Below, piece after piece: positions 25,513-34,790 of a DNA stretch of 45,843 nucleotides. The stretch comes from Pseudomonadota bacterium. Its GTDB lineage: Bacteria; Myxococcota_A; Polyangia; Fen-1088. Numbering within the stretch: position 1 is the stretch's first letter; every line of letters begins with the position of its first letter. The stretch is taken from assembly GCA_017881245.1 (NCBI GenBank), contig JADGRC010000281.1:1-45843 (forward strand), written 5' to 3'. The notes below the pieces were generated by a model that worked only from the letters and a program-made list of their open reading frames with translations, was not told the DNA's origin and did not search any database. The position numbers were made by a program, and so were the translations under genes.

Positions 25513-26235
25513 ATGAGTCCCGCCCCCCGACGAAGGCTCGCGCGGTTCGCGCGGAGCGTCTGCTCCACGTGGATGGCCATCGGCCTGGCCGTGTGGTTTT
25601 TGAGTTTGCGCCCGCACGGTGCGCGCGCGTCGATTATCATGGCGCTCGATCTGCCGACGCTGGTCCAGGAGGCGGATCACATTGCCGTGGTCGAGGTGGC
25701 GTCGGTTCACACCGCCTGGGACGAGCGCCATGAACGGATCTATTCCACGATCGACCTGACGGTGATCGAGAACTGGAAGGCACCGGCCGGCACGCCCGTG
25801 CCACCCCAGCATTTGACGATCGTTCAGGCGGGAGGCACGGTCGGCGACATCACCATGACCGTCACCGGAATGGGATCCTTCGTCGCGGGTGAGCGTTCCT
25901 TGGTCTTTCTGCGCGGCCCGGCGAATCGCGCTCAGGTGGTGGGCATGACGCAGGGTAAGCGGCCCGTCAGGTACGAGAGCGTGTCGCGAAACTGGCTGGT
26001 TGCTCCGCCCGACTTGCGCCAGGCGAAACTGGTGCGTCCTCCCGCTGACCATCCACTCCCCTCGCCCGCTGTTCCGCCTTCCCCAGGACACGGGAACGCG
26101 TCGCCGTCCCCCCGCCTGGCGCCTTCCCAGGTGGCACCCTCCGAAGCTTTGCCCGCGACGACCACCACCCGGGAGCTCCGGCTCGATGACGTCCGCGCCG
26201 AGATCCAGCGGCTGCTCGGGACGGCTCGTCCGTGA
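25513..26235 (+). CDS. Secreted protein of unknown function
   Basis: A 240-residue protein with a basic n-region and a hydrophobic segment (MAIGLAVWFLSLRP), likely cleaved near ARA-SI at about residue 41. The mature part has a beta-rich domain (LPTLVQEADHIAVVEVASVHTAW; TIDLTVIENWKAP; GSFVAGERSLVFLRGP) and a Pro/Ser-rich tail ending in a predicted helix (LRLDDVRAEIQRLL). The start ATG directly follows a GTACA-N5-TGTAC inverted repeat (25496-25510). Its stop overlaps the start of the metalloprotease gene (GTGA), so the two are translationally coupled and may act together. I do not recognise the family by name. Confidence 0.6.
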   Translation: MSPAPRRRLARFARSVCSTWMAIGLAVWFLSLRPHGARASIIMALDLPTLVQEADHIAVVEVASVHTAWDERHERIYSTIDLTVIENWKAPAGTPVPPQHLTIVQAGGTVGDITMTVTGMGSFVAGERSLVFLRGPANRAQVVGMTQGKRPVRYESVSRNWLVAPPDLRQAKLVRPPADHPLPSPAVPPSPGHGNASPSPRLAPSQVAPSEALPATTTTRELRLDDVRAEIQRLLGTARP

Positions 26236-27227
26236 CCACATCGAGTGCCCGCCAGCACCGAGAACAAGGTTCCTCACGAGGCCTCGTTGTTGTTTCTCTG
26301 GGATTGCTGACGGTGCTCGTGACGCCGGCAGCGCCGGCGTCGGCCTACGTGCGCTACCGAAGCACAGACGGTTGTCCCTACGGGTGGCGAATGCGGGACC
26401 TGCCGATCACCGGATATCCGCAGGGCCTGGCCGGGCTGGACGAGGGCCAGATCGCAAACGCCGCCACGCAGGCCGCCCTGGCCTGGAGCAAGGGCAGCGA
26501 TGCGCTCGGGTCCTGCACGGATCTGGATCTGCAGGTGACGATGCAATCGTTGGATGTCCCCGCCCCCGTCGCGAAATACGACCACCAAAATATCCTGGTG
26601 TTTCGCGGCGACGCCTGGTGTCCCGATCCCATCAAGGATCCCGCTAACTGCAAAGATGCCTATGCGCTGGCTATCACATCCGTATTCGCCGGCACGAAAT
26701 CCGGCGAGATTTTCGACGCCGACATCGAAGTGAACGCGCTCAAGTGGACCTGGGGCGATCTGGTGACGACCCCCGATTCCGGAATCAAGCAAGATCTGCA
26801 AAATGCTCTGACGCATGAGATGGGCCACTTCATCGGCCTTGACCACACCTGTTATATGTTCGACGCCAAACACCCCCGACCGGTGGACAACAACGGCAAT
26901 CCAGTGCCCGATTGCAGTGATCCGACTTTGTCCGATTCGATTCGCGCAACGACGATGTTTGCCTCGGCGGATCCCGGAGACACGTCCAAACGCACCCTGG
27001 AGCCCGACGATCAGCAGGCCGTCTGCGACTCGTATCCCATCGGCCGACCCGATCCGATGGAATGTTCTTCCGTCGGAAACAGCAGCGGGTGCGCTCTGGC
27101 TTCCCCACCGTCCCCGGAGGCCTCGGCGGGAATCGGACGTTCATCGCTATGGGCGGGGATCGCCTCCGCTGCGATCGCCTTGACCCTGTGGGCGGGACTT
27201 CGGCGCGCGCGCGTACGCGGCCCCTGA
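26232..27227 (+). CDS. Matrixin-like zinc metalloprotease, surface anchored
   Basis: A 331-residue exported protease. The signal peptide probably ends at ASA (residues 35-37). The zinc motif HEMGHFIGLDH (195-205) has the HExxHxxxxxH form of metzincins, and TTMFASAD downstream fits the Met-turn. The C-terminus has a Cys in SGCALASPPSP, a hydrophobic segment (LWAGIASAAIALTLWAG) and an Arg-rich end (LRRARVRGP), the three-part plan of MYXO-CTERM sorting tails. It starts with GTG overlapping the previous stop. Substrate unknown; export to the cell surface is inferred. Confidence 0.8.
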   Translation: MTTSSARQHREQGSSRGLVVVSLGLLTVLVTPAAPASAYVRYRSTDGCPYGWRMRDLPITGYPQGLAGLDEGQIANAATQAALAWSKGSDALGSCTDLDLQVTMQSLDVPAPVAKYDHQNILVFRGDAWCPDPIKDPANCKDAYALAITSVFAGTKSGEIFDADIEVNALKWTWGDLVTTPDSGIKQDLQNALTHEMGHFIGLDHTCYMFDAKHPRPVDNNGNPVPDCSDPTLSDSIRATTMFASADPGDTSKRTLEPDDQQAVCDSYPIGRPDPMECSSVGNSSGCALASPPSPEASAGIGRSSLWAGIASAAIALTLWAGLRRARVRGP

Positions 27228-27247
27228 CCGCGGCGCCCGTAATACGT

Positions 27248-29065
27248 TCATGGACCTCGCAGTCGCCCCGAATCGTCGGCCCGAGCGAGACGCAGTATGA
27301 GGGGCGCTTCGACGGCGACCCCAGTCAGGCGCACGGTGGCAGTGGCGTCACCACGGAAAAGGGCAGAGGCAGTGAGGCGGTGCTCTCCCACGGGAAGCGG
27401 CAACGAGAACATGCCGTCCGCGCCGGTGATCGCGTAAAGGTCTTTGCCGCCGTCGAATGAAGTGCCCGGCCCGACCACGGTGATCCGAGCGCCAGGGACC
27501 GGTTGACCATCAACGTCCAGGACCTTCCCCAACAGTTGAACCGCGCCTTGCGCTCGCAGCGTACCGACGTCCAGCCGAGCGCCCGGTGACAGCGTCACGG
27601 GCCGCCCGCGGAGCGGGACGGATGAAGGGTAGAGAACCTCGACCTGGATGCGGCCGGGTGGCACATCCCCGAGCACGAAGCGCCCCCCGGCGTCGCTGGT
27701 CGCGCGCCGGGAGGTCGTCTTGCCAAGCAGCGACGGCAACATGGACCCTCCGGACAGGGCCGCGGCTTCGGCGGCAAGGGGCAGGCGCGCCCAGATCACC
27801 CCAAGCTCTTCCGTTTCCGCGAGACGATCGTGGATCGTCGCCCCTGCCAGAGGGGCCCCGCGTTCATCAACCACCCGCCCCGTGATCTCTCCCGTGCGTG
27901 TCAATTCCAGCGTCGTGAACGGCAGTGATGTGTTCTGTGCCGCGTCGACCGGCGGAACCGACACCAGTGCGGTTCGTCGCGCCACGAAGCCCTCGTGCCG
28001 CGCACGAACTTGATAAGTTCCCGGACCGAGCGGCGCCGACGTCCACTGCCCATCGGCACGGGCGACAATCGGTGACCAAAGGCCCGTCGCGGGGACCAGA
28101 TCAATATGCACGGATGCCGCCGCCACGGGTCTGCCGTCGTCTCCCACCACTTTGCCGCGGGCAAAGCCCCCCGCGACAAGGGCCAACTCGACCGGCTGCG
28201 CGCGCGAAGGTGCCCGCTCCGCGACGGTCTGTCTCGTGACCGGCGTGATGAATCCGCCCGATTCGGCGCGCAGCACGTAGGTTCCCGGGCCGAGGCCCGC
28301 GAAGGCGAATCGTCCCTCGGAATCGGAATCGATGCTCCGCGTTTCGGGCAAGACCTCGCCCCCCAGCAGCACGCGCGCGCCACGCATCGGTTGGCCACCG
28401 CGGGTCACGCGTCCCACGATCGCCCGGATCACTCCTGGCAGAACGACGATGACGTTTTCATCGGGGGCATGCACCGGACCCGCGCTGGCTGTTCCCAGAC
28501 CCGGCGTCTCGATCAACAGACGATGCGCGCCCGGGGCCAGGCCGCCAAGGTGGAAGCTTCCCTTCTCGTCTGCACGGGTCTCGTGAATCGGCGATGGCGT
28601 CGCGTCGGCGACGGCGAACACCAGCACGCGAGCCAGAGGCACGGGCGCGCCGTGTTCATCCTGAACGCGGCCTGACATCCCAACAGTGGGGGTCAGCCTG
28701 AGATCGACCGACCGGCCAGGGGGCGCGGCCTCGATGCGCGCCATACCATCGACAAAACCCGGCGCCCGCGCGTGGATTTGGTAGGCACCGGTCGGCACCT
28801 TATCGATGCGAAATGTCCCCGTCGACGAGGTCTTGGCCGTCGCGATCGGAATCCTCCCGTCATCGGGATCCCCCGTGAGGGTAACCACCACGCCCGGCAG
28901 GGGCGCGCTCTGCAAAGTCGCGACGGTCCCGGCGACGACGGTGGTGGCCGACGATCGCCGTGCCGGGTGGCGACCGCAGGCGAGCATGCCGGCGGCGGCT
29001 ATCAGCACGGCCGGCCAACCCGCGACTGTTGGTCCTAACGCCGTGGGATGCCTTGCGAAACCCAT
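27248..29065 (-). CDS. Lipoprotein with six carboxypeptidase-regulatory-like repeats
   Basis: A 605-residue lipoprotein. The signal ends in AGMLAC (Cys30), a good lipobox. Six Ig-like units of the carboxypeptidase regulatory-like fold follow. Each opens with a G-[KRT]-V strand and a loop such as DEHGAPVPLARV, and closes with a G-x-F-x(3-5)-[LV]-x-P-G-x-Y/H-x-L strand. The fifth has a longer insert (TEELGVIWARLPLAAEAAAL). Such arrays are common in secreted adhesin or TonB-linked proteins, so a cell-surface binding or structural role is inferred. Its start lies 39 bp from the divergent rpmB start. TAGCAT is 6 nt before the ATG and no Shine-Dalgarno is seen. Confidence 0.8.
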   Translation of the reverse strand: MGFARHPTALGPTVAGWPAVLIAAAGMLACGRHPARRSSATTVVAGTVATLQSAPLPGVVVTLTGDPDDGRIPIATAKTSSTGTFRIDKVPTGAYQIHARAPGFVDGMARIEAAPPGRSVDLRLTPTVGMSGRVQDEHGAPVPLARVLVFAVADATPSPIHETRADEKGSFHLGGLAPGAHRLLIETPGLGTASAGPVHAPDENVIVVLPGVIRAIVGRVTRGGQPMRGARVLLGGEVLPETRSIDSDSEGRFAFAGLGPGTYVLRAESGGFITPVTRQTVAERAPSRAQPVELALVAGGFARGKVVGDDGRPVAAASVHIDLVPATGLWSPIVARADGQWTSAPLGPGTYQVRARHEGFVARRTALVSVPPVDAAQNTSLPFTTLELTRTGEITGRVVDERGAPLAGATIHDRLAETEELGVIWARLPLAAEAAALSGGSMLPSLLGKTTSRRATSDAGGRFVLGDVPPGRIQVEVLYPSSVPLRGRPVTLSPGARLDVGTLRAQGAVQLLGKVLDVDGQPVPGARITVVGPGTSFDGGKDLYAITGADGMFSLPLPVGEHRLTASALFRGDATATVRLTGVAVEAPLILRLARADDSGRLRGP

Positions 29066-29104
29066 CGGCAGATGCTAGAGCTTGGCGCCCTTTCGGAGGA
29101 AGTC

Positions 29105-29296
29105 ATGCCAGCCCTTTGTACAGTCTGCGGCAAACAGCGTCGGGTCGCCAACAACGTGAGCCATTCGAACATCAAGACCAAGAGCATTCAGCGGCCGAAC
29201 CTGCGCCGCGTTCACGTGAAGATGAACGGGACGGCGATGCACATTCGCGTCTGCACGCGCTGTTTGCGTTCCGGCAAGGTCGTCAAGGCAGCCTGA
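29105..29296 (+). CDS. rpmB: 50S ribosomal protein L28, zinc form
   Basis: L28 is a small protein of the large ribosomal subunit. The 63 residues carry two CxxC pairs (C5/C8 and C50/C53), the zinc-binding form. Family blocks are NNVSHSNIKTKSIQRPNL and RVHVKMNGTAMHIRVCTRCL. A strong GGAGGAAG lies 4 nt before the ATG at 29105, which excludes the longer upstream reading. Its promoter must overlap the first codons of the divergent lipoprotein gene. It stands alone rather than with rpmG. Confidence 0.97.
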   Translation: MPALCTVCGKQRRVANNVSHSNIKTKSIQRPNLRRVHVKMNGTAMHIRVCTRCLRSGKVVKAA

Positions 29297-29319
29297 CGCG
29301 CGCGCCGGCTGGCGGTCGC

Positions 29320-29727
29320 TCACGCGGTCACTACGGCGATCGCATCGATCTCCACGGCGACGCCACGGGGCAGCCCGGCCACCTGTACGGTCGCGCGGGC
29401 CGGAGGTTGGTCGGGGAAATAGCGACCGTAGACCTCGTTGACCGCGGCAAATTCTTGCAAGTCGGTGAGGTAGATTGTCGTCTTGACGACCGCTCCCAAT
29501 GAGGCACCGGCGGCAGCCAACACGGCCGATAAGTTTCTCATGACCCGTTCGGTCTGACCCCGAATGTCGCCCGCGGCCACGACCTCGCCGGTGACGGGAT
29601 CAAGGGGAATCTGGCCTGAACAGAAAATCATGCTGCCTCGGGCGGGAGCGGCGATTGCCTGAGCGTATGGTCCTATCGCCTTGGGTGCGTCCGACGTGAC
29701 GATGGTTTGAAATGGCATGTTGGACAT
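29320..29727 (-). CDS. ridA: RidA family enamine/imine deaminase
   Basis: RidA hydrolyses reactive enamine/imine intermediates such as 2-aminoacrylate released by PLP enzymes. The 135 residues show APKAIGPYAQAI near the start, SGQIPLDPVTGEVV, and the active-site end PARATVQVAGLPRGVAVEIDAIAV with its key Arg. Several in-frame ATGs exist (29730, 29727, 29718); 29727 is chosen because a GGAG box lies 4 nt upstream. It converges on rpmB and diverges from the DciA-like gene. Proximity to glyA and trpAB, both PLP enzymes in this window, fits its detoxifying role, though no operon is shared. Confidence 0.93.
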   Translation of the reverse strand: MSNMPFQTIVTSDAPKAIGPYAQAIAAPARGSMIFCSGQIPLDPVTGEVVAAGDIRGQTERVMRNLSAVLAAAGASLGAVVKTTIYLTDLQEFAAVNEVYGRYFPDQPPARATVQVAGLPRGVAVEIDAIAVVTA

Positions 29728-29838
29728 CATACTCCGGCGAAACCAACGTGAAACCTCGCGCGGAACCAGCGCGAACCCGGCCGCCGCAAAGCCCTCCAAG
29801 ACTGCTATGGTGATTGCCATGGTGACTGCTTGGTGGTG

Positions 29839-30171
29839 ATGAAGCGGCGGCCAGCCCGGGTTCAACCGGAACCGGAAACCACGGGCGACTTGATGGCGGG
29901 CTTGTTGTCCCGCCTGGGGGGAACGGGACGGGCCCTCGAGTTTCGGGTGTTCCAGGCCTACGCGGATGCGGCCGGAGACGTCTTGCGCGCGCGCACCACA
30001 CCAGACTCGTTCCGCGAGGGAACGCTCTTCATTCGCGTCGCCAGCTCGGCCCTGGCGCACGAGCTCACTCTCCTGCGCGCTGAACTACTGGCCCGCATGG
30101 AAACCGTGTTGGGTGCTGGTGTCGTGACTGCGATTCGCACCCGCGTCGGATCGGTCAGCAAGCCGCGCTGA
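29839..30171 (+). CDS. DUF721/DciA-like protein
   Basis: A 110-residue protein matching the DUF721 (DciA) family of replicative helicase loaders found in bacteria lacking DnaC. The family block is visible: VFQAYADAAGDVLRARTTPDSFREGTLFIRVASSALAHELTLLRAELLARM. ATG 29839 is used; a TTG at 29830 would add three residues. The 30 bases before it carry a 12-bp near-repeat (ATGGTGATTGCC / ATGGTGACTGCT). It converges on trpA with a hairpin across the junction. Its role in helicase loading is family knowledge, not shown here. Confidence 0.75.
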   Translation: MKRRPARVQPEPETTGDLMAGLLSRLGGTGRALEFRVFQAYADAAGDVLRARTTPDSFREGTLFIRVASSALAHELTLLRAELLARMETVLGAGVVTAIRTRVGSVSKPR

Positions 30172-30201
30172 TCCGGTGCGGCTCGGTCGTCCGATGGCGA
30201 G

Positions 30202-30223
30202 TCTCACCCGTCAAGTGGTGAGA
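30202..30223. terminator. Stem-loop at the dciA-trpA convergent junction
   Basis: TCTCACC (30202-30208) and GGTGAGA (30217-30223) form a perfect 7-bp stem with an 8-nt loop that spans the trpA stop codon. There is no T tract. Confidence 0.4.
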
Positions 30224-31101
30224 GCCTGCGCCAAGGAACGCACGAAGGCCGCGAGTTGCGGCACTGGATCGCGCCCCGCGCCCGATGCCTCCTCTACGAT
30301 ACGCACGGCCGCGCTGCCGACCGCAACGCCGTCCGCGAAGGAGGCGACGGCCCGCGCGTCCGCGGGCGTGGTGATGCCAAACCCGACCACGATGGGATGA
30401 CGGTTGTGGCTGCCGGCACGGATCTCGGCGACGTGGCGACGAGGTCCATCCAGATCGTCGATCTTGACTCCCGTAATGCCGGTCATCGACACGTAGTACA
30501 GAAAACCCCGCGTGGCGTCGCTGGCCAAACGGACCCGTGCCATCGTCGACGTGGGCGCCAGCAGGGGGATATAGCCCACTCCCGCGTCGTTCAGAGGCGA
30601 CAACAATTCAGCCGCCTCGTCCGGGGGCCAATCCACGCAAAGCACGGCATCCGCGCCAGCGTCGCGCGCTCGGCGGGCGAACGCCGCGGGGCCGGTCACG
30701 ATGATGGGGTTGGCGTAACCAAATAGGACCAAACCGACGCCGGCGTCTTCCGCGCGCACGGCACGGCACAGGTCAAGCGCGCGTGACAGACCACCGCCCG
30801 CCTTCAAGGCTCGTTGCATAGCGGCCTGGATGACCAGACCGTCGGCCGAGGGATCGCTCCACGGGACGCCGATTTCGATGATGTCGGCCCCGGCGGCGGC
30901 GGCGGCCAGGATCAGGCGGCGGCTGGTGTCGAAATCCGGATCAAGTGCCGTCAGATACAACACCAAAGCTGCGCGTTTTTCCGCGCGCGCCCGCGCAAAG
31001 ATTCGATCCAGTCTGTTGCCGTTGTCAGGTAGGCGCGGCTCCGGCGCGCGCGCTGGCGGGACGGGAGCGGCGTGAGACGAGTCATCCCCGGGAGGCATCA
31101 C
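30211..31101 (-). CDS. trpA: Tryptophan synthase alpha subunit
   Basis: TrpA splits indole-3-glycerol phosphate to indole, channelled to TrpB. The 296 residues include about 28 extra N-terminal residues (Pro-rich, [18 protein letters not shown]). Family motifs are [15 protein letters not shown] with the catalytic Glu, [10 protein letters not shown], the [10 protein letters not shown] segment, the phosphate loop near [12 protein letters not shown], and VVGFGITTP. Its ATG overlaps the trpB stop (ATGA), a sign of translational coupling. Confidence 0.97.
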   Translation of the reverse strand: MMPPGDDSSHAAPVPPARAPEPRLPDNGNRLDRIFARARAEKRAALVLYLTALDPDFDTSRRLILAAAAAGADIIEIGVPWSDPSADGLVIQAAMQRALKAGGGLSRALDLCRAVRAEDAGVGLVLFGYANPIIVTGPAAFARRARDAGADAVLCVDWPPDEAAELLSPLNDAGVGYIPLLAPTSTMARVRLASDATRGFLYYVSMTGITGVKIDDLDGPRRHVAEIRAGSHNRHPIVVGFGITTPADARAVASFADGVAVGSAAVRIVEEASGAGRDPVPQLAAFVRSLAQALTT

Positions 31102-32297
31102 AGCGTCACTCCCAGCGCACTGGCAATCGTTCCCATGTCTTTGTCGCCACGCCCCGACAGGCTGACCACGATGACACTCGATGCCGGCAACTCCGCCGCG
31201 ATGGCGGGCAATGCGGCAATGGCGTGCGACGTCTCCAGCGCCGGCAGAATCCCCTCGGTACGCGCGAGCTGTTTGAATCCAGCCAAGGCGTCCTGATCCG
31301 TCACCGCCAGATAGCGCGCTCGCCCGGACTCTTTCATCTGGCTGTGTTCGGGCCCCACGCCAGGGTAGTCAAGGCCCGCGGAGATGGAATGCGCCGGCAA
31401 GATTTGGCCCTCGTCGTCGCACAGAACGTAGGAACGGGCACCGTGCAGGACCCCAACGCGGCCGCGCGACAAGGTTGCGGCGTGCCGGGAGGTGTCGAGC
31501 CCATCCCCGGCCGCCTCGACACCGAACAATTTCACGTTCCCGTCGGGGACGAAGGCGTGAAACAGACCCATCGCGTTCGACCCCCCCCCGACGCAGGCGA
31601 CACAGGCGTCTGGCAGACGCCCTTCGGCGGCCAAAATTTGCGCCCGCGCCTCGCGACCTATGACGGCCTGTAGATCACGCACCATCGTCGGATAGGGATG
31701 CGGACCGGCGACCGACCCAATCACGTAGTGGGTGGTCCGCACGTTGGTGACCCAATCGCGCAACGCCTCGTTCATTGCGTCCTTGAGCGTGGCGGTCCCG
31801 GCCTTCACCGCATGGACCTTGGCCCCCAGTAACTTCATCCGAAAAACGTTCAGCGCCTGACGCTCAACGTCCACGGCTCCCATGTAGATTTCGCACGGGA
31901 TCCCGAAAAGGGCGCACGCCGTCGCGGTGGCCACGCCGTGCTGACCGGCCCCGGTCTCGGCGATGATTCGGGTCTTACCCATCCGACGCGCCAGCAAGAG
32001 CTGCCCCAAGCAGTTGTTGATTTTGTGGGCGCCCGTGTGACACAAGTCCTCGCGCTTCAGATAGATGCGACTGCCGCGACCCACCTCGGCCGACAGTCGC
32101 GCAGCGAAACCAAGCGGCGTCGGGCGCCCGACGTAGTCGCGCAGCAACCGCTCCAACTCGGCGGAAAAAGACGGATCGGCAACCGCGCTGATCCACGCCG
32201 CTTCCAACTCGTCGAGCGACGGCAACAGGGTCTCCGAGACGTATCTGCCGCCAAATATTCCAAAACGACCGGCCACGGCCGCGGAGGTTTCCGACAT
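31098..32297 (-). CDS. trpB: Tryptophan synthase beta subunit
   Basis: TrpB joins indole to serine with PLP. The 399 residues show [32 protein letters not shown] with the PLP Lys92, [26 protein letters not shown] for the cofactor phosphate, and [14 protein letters not shown]. It begins at ATG 32297 with no Shine-Dalgarno; TATAGT lies 9 nt upstream on this strand. It is separated from the other trp genes by an oppositely oriented barrel gene. Confidence 0.98.
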   Translation of the reverse strand: MSETSAAVAGRFGIFGGRYVSETLLPSLDELEAAWISAVADPSFSAELERLLRDYVGRPTPLGFAARLSAEVGRGSRIYLKREDLCHTGAHKINNCLGQLLLARRMGKTRIIAETGAGQHGVATATACALFGIPCEIYMGAVDVERQALNVFRMKLLGAKVHAVKAGTATLKDAMNEALRDWVTNVRTTHYVIGSVAGPHPYPTMVRDLQAVIGREARAQILAAEGRLPDACVACVGGGSNAMGLFHAFVPDGNVKLFGVEAAGDGLDTSRHAATLSRGRVGVLHGARSYVLCDDEGQILPAHSISAGLDYPGVGPEHSQMKESGRARYLAVTDQDALAGFKQLARTEGILPALETSHAIAALPAIAAELPASSVIVVSLSGRGDKDMGTIASALGVTL

Positions 32298-32306
32298 GGG
32301 CGATCG

Positions 32307-32312
32307 ACTATA
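32307..32312 (-). promoter_or_regulatory. Candidate -10 of trpB
   Basis: TATAGT on the minus strand ends 9 nt before the trpB ATG. A matching -35 is not evident. Confidence 0.4.
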
Positions 32313-32441
32313 TCCCGGCGGTCACCCGTCGTCCGTGATTAATGCGCGGGGAAGAGGTCCGACCCTCCGGCACGCGTCGCGCGCCCGCGATGGTCAGCGG
32401 CGGACGCCGTCAGACCACCTTTCCGTCCTGGATCACCGCGC

Positions 32442-32447
32442 TATAGT
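32442..32447 (+). promoter_or_regulatory. Candidate -10 of the TPR/barrel gene
   Basis: TATAGT ends 7 nt before the ATG at 32455, so the transcript would start at or near the start codon. The -35 region (TTTCCG) is weak. Confidence 0.45.
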
Positions 32448-32454
32448 GCGCCCG

Positions 32455-34011
32455 ATGCTCCAACCCTATTTGGAAAGGTCCGCGCCGACGCGGCGTCGGA
32501 TTCCCGCGTTCGCCCGCTTTGTCGTGGGCGCGGTGATCGCGCTTGGTACTCAGGTCGCGCCGCGGGCCTGGGCGCAGGTAGAGGACGATTCAGCGTTGTC
32601 GGCAGCGATCGAGGAGGTCACCAAGCTCAACAAGAGCGCGCTCGATGACTACGATGGCCTGAACTTCGATGTGGCGCGCCAGACACTGGAGGGCGCGCTG
32701 GACCTGTGTGCCAAGCAGGGATTGGACAATCACGCCATCAAGGCGCGAACGCATTTTCACCTCGGGGTCGTGTTGTTGGCGGGCGGCGCGGCGCAACGGG
32801 ATCAGGCCATCAAGCAGTTCCAACTGGCGCTCTCCATCGAACCAGACATCACTCCGACTCCCCGGGTATCCAGTCCCGAGGTTCAAGACGCGTTCAACGA
32901 GGCCAAGACCGCGACCGCAGCCGCGGCAAGGGCCGCGACCACGGCGCCGGAGTCGCCCGGCTCGCCCGCGAAGAGCGCGGGGAGCGAGCAGAAGGCCTCG
33001 CCGTCGGCCACCGCACCAGCCGACGCCGAGGCGCCCTCCCCCGTCGCAACACCCGGATTATCGCACGATGCCATCAACTCAGCCGCCCAAGGCAGCGTCA
33101 TTCCGATCGGCGTCACGACCGATGCTTCGCTGGCGGCGAAGAAGGTCGCCATCTGGTTCCGTCCCGACGGCGAGGCCAAGTTCGTCTCGATCCCGTTGAA
33201 AGAGTACTCGCCTGGAAACTGGTCTGGTGCGATTCCCGCGAGCGCCACCTCGGGTGACGAGGTGGACTATTTCGTCAGTGTCGAGAACGACGAAGGTGAG
33301 TTGGTGGCGAAGCATGGAACCGCCAGTACCCCCCTGGTAATCACTTTGAGGAACGTAACCGTCGCCACGCGAAAGAACGCCGACAGCGGCGAGTCCGAGG
33401 AGCCGGAACGAAGGCCACCGTCGGAGGAGCCCTCGTGGTTCCTCGGGTTGGCCGTGGGGTCCGGGGTCGGCTGGGTCTCGGGGAACGGCGATATCAACAA
33501 TCAAGACAAGGCGACGTCGGGATTTGGGTCTTCGCAGCTTGGTCACGCTCTGCCGGAGATTGGCTATTTCGTAAGTCCTGACTTCGTCTTGTCCCTGCAG
33601 ATGCGGATCCAGGTGGTTTCGGGCGCGACCTCGGAGCGGGATCTCTCCAATAGCATGTGTGGTCCGACCCATGTCTGCTCTCCCGCCAAAGGGGCGCTAG
33701 CGGCGTTCGGGCGACTGACCTGGTTGTTTGGCGAGAACACCTTCGCTCCGTATCTGTCGGTGGCTGCGGGTGCTGGACAGATCAGGCATCTCGCCACATT
33801 TCCAAAGGGTGTCAACTGCGGCAACGGCGCGCAGCCGGTCAAGTGCGTCGACACGGTGACAGCGGGGCCGATCCTTCTCGGGCCGGGAGCCGGCTTGCTC
33901 GTGCGAGCCTCCCGAAGCTTCGGCCTGACTTTGGGTGTGAACACCTTGCTCGGTTTTCCCGACTTCACGTTCCACGTCGATTTCAACGCCGGTATTGCGG
34001 TGATCCTGTAG
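32455..34011 (+). CDS. Outer-membrane barrel protein with TPR-like N-terminus
   Basis: A 518-residue exported protein. The signal peptide probably ends at AWA (residues 37-39). Residues 45-140 are helical and TPR-like (LNKSALDDYDGLNFDVARQTLEGALDLC; AIKARTHFHLGVVLLAGGAAQRDQAIKQFQLALSIEP). A Pro/Ala/Ser linker leads to an Ig-like domain (KVAIWFRPDGEAKFVSIPLKEYSPGNWSGAIP), another acidic Pro linker, and about 170 residues of barrel-like strands (FLGLAVGSGVGWVSG, IGYFVSPDFVLSLQMRIQVVSG, FGLTLGVNTLLGF) ending in a hydrophobic strand. The ATG at 32455 is set by the -10 nearby. It sits in reverse orientation between trpF and trpB. Function unknown; the plan is common in myxobacteria. Confidence 0.7.
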   Translation: MLQPYLERSAPTRRRIPAFARFVVGAVIALGTQVAPRAWAQVEDDSALSAAIEEVTKLNKSALDDYDGLNFDVARQTLEGALDLCAKQGLDNHAIKARTHFHLGVVLLAGGAAQRDQAIKQFQLALSIEPDITPTPRVSSPEVQDAFNEAKTATAAAARAATTAPESPGSPAKSAGSEQKASPSATAPADAEAPSPVATPGLSHDAINSAAQGSVIPIGVTTDASLAAKKVAIWFRPDGEAKFVSIPLKEYSPGNWSGAIPASATSGDEVDYFVSVENDEGELVAKHGTASTPLVITLRNVTVATRKNADSGESEEPERRPPSEEPSWFLGLAVGSGVGWVSGNGDINNQDKATSGFGSSQLGHALPEIGYFVSPDFVLSLQMRIQVVSGATSERDLSNSMCGPTHVCSPAKGALAAFGRLTWLFGENTFAPYLSVAAGAGQIRHLATFPKGVNCGNGAQPVKCVDTVTAGPILLGPGAGLLVRASRSFGLTLGVNTLLGFPDFTFHVDFNAGIAVIL

Positions 34012-34047
34012 CCCGCTCTCGGCCTACTTCGCGTTTTGAGGGCGGGC
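34011..34047. terminator. Stem-loop between the barrel gene and trpF
   Basis: GCCCGCTCTC (34011-34020) pairs with GAGGGCGGGC (34038-34047) over 10 bp including one G-U pair, with a 17-nt loop that ends in TTTT. It starts in the stop codon and serves two convergent genes. Confidence 0.45.
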
Positions 34048-34058
34048 GAAAGGCAGTT

Positions 34059-34706
34059 TCAGGACGCGAGGGCGTGTCGCGGGGGAAATTCAGCCGCGGC
34101 CGCCCGGGCCGCGAAAACGAAAGCCCTGACGCGCGCCGGATCCTTTCGGCCGGGGGCGAACTCGACGCCACTGGCCACATCGACGCCGGCGGGCCGGGTG
34201 GCGGCAATCGCCCGCCGAACGTTGTCGGGATCGAGCCCCCCCGCGAGCAAGAACGGGCGCGAACCGGATGCGGTCGCCAGTTCGGCCCAGGGCGCCGTGG
34301 CGCCACCTCCCCCGTATCCGCGGACAAACGCGTCGTAGAGGAGCAGATGGGCGTTCCAGGTGTCTGCCTCCGCGAGGGATCCCGCGTCGCGCACGCGGAT
34401 CGCTCGAACCAGCAACTCCGGTGGCAGATCTCGGAAGTCCTCGGATCGTTCGTCGCCGTGCAATTGCACGCGATCCAGGCCGAAGCGGCCTACTGTATCC
34501 AGAACCTCGGACGCGGGGGCGTTGACGAATACACCGAACTTCAGGATGCCCGCGGGTACCGCCGCCAACACCTCCTTCGCGGCTTCGCCCGCGAATCGCT
34601 TCGATCCAGGCCAGAAATTCACGCCGATGGCGTCGGCTCCCGCTCGCGCGACCATCGCGGCGTCCTCGGGTGTCGTGACGCCGCAGATCTTGATTAGAAA
34701 CGACAT
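34059..34706 (-). CDS. trpF: Phosphoribosylanthranilate isomerase
   Basis: TrpF isomerises phosphoribosylanthranilate, the third step of tryptophan synthesis. The 215 residues show KICGVTTPEDA with the catalytic Cys8, GADAIGVNFWPGSKRF, LDRVQLHGDE, LLYDAFVRGYGGGG containing the catalytic Asp, and FLLAGGLDPDNV and GVDVASGVE. It starts 84 bp downstream of trpD; that gap is far too small for trpC. Confidence 0.97.
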   Translation of the reverse strand: MSFLIKICGVTTPEDAAMVARAGADAIGVNFWPGSKRFAGEAAKEVLAAVPAGILKFGVFVNAPASEVLDTVGRFGLDRVQLHGDERSEDFRDLPPELLVRAIRVRDAGSLAEADTWNAHLLLYDAFVRGYGGGGATAPWAELATASGSRPFLLAGGLDPDNVRRAIAATRPAGVDVASGVEFAPGRKDPARVRAFVFAARAAAAEFPPRHALAS

Positions 34707-34790
34707 GGCCTGTCCCGCGCCGTCAGGTCGACGGCATTCCGGCGAAGGGCCATGCGCGTCCGGACAACAAGCGCTGGAAGAATCATGACG

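Noticed and set aside
34707..34790. Shortened trpC between trpD and trpF
   Set aside because: The gap is only 84 bp and has no open frame with a TIM-barrel motif.
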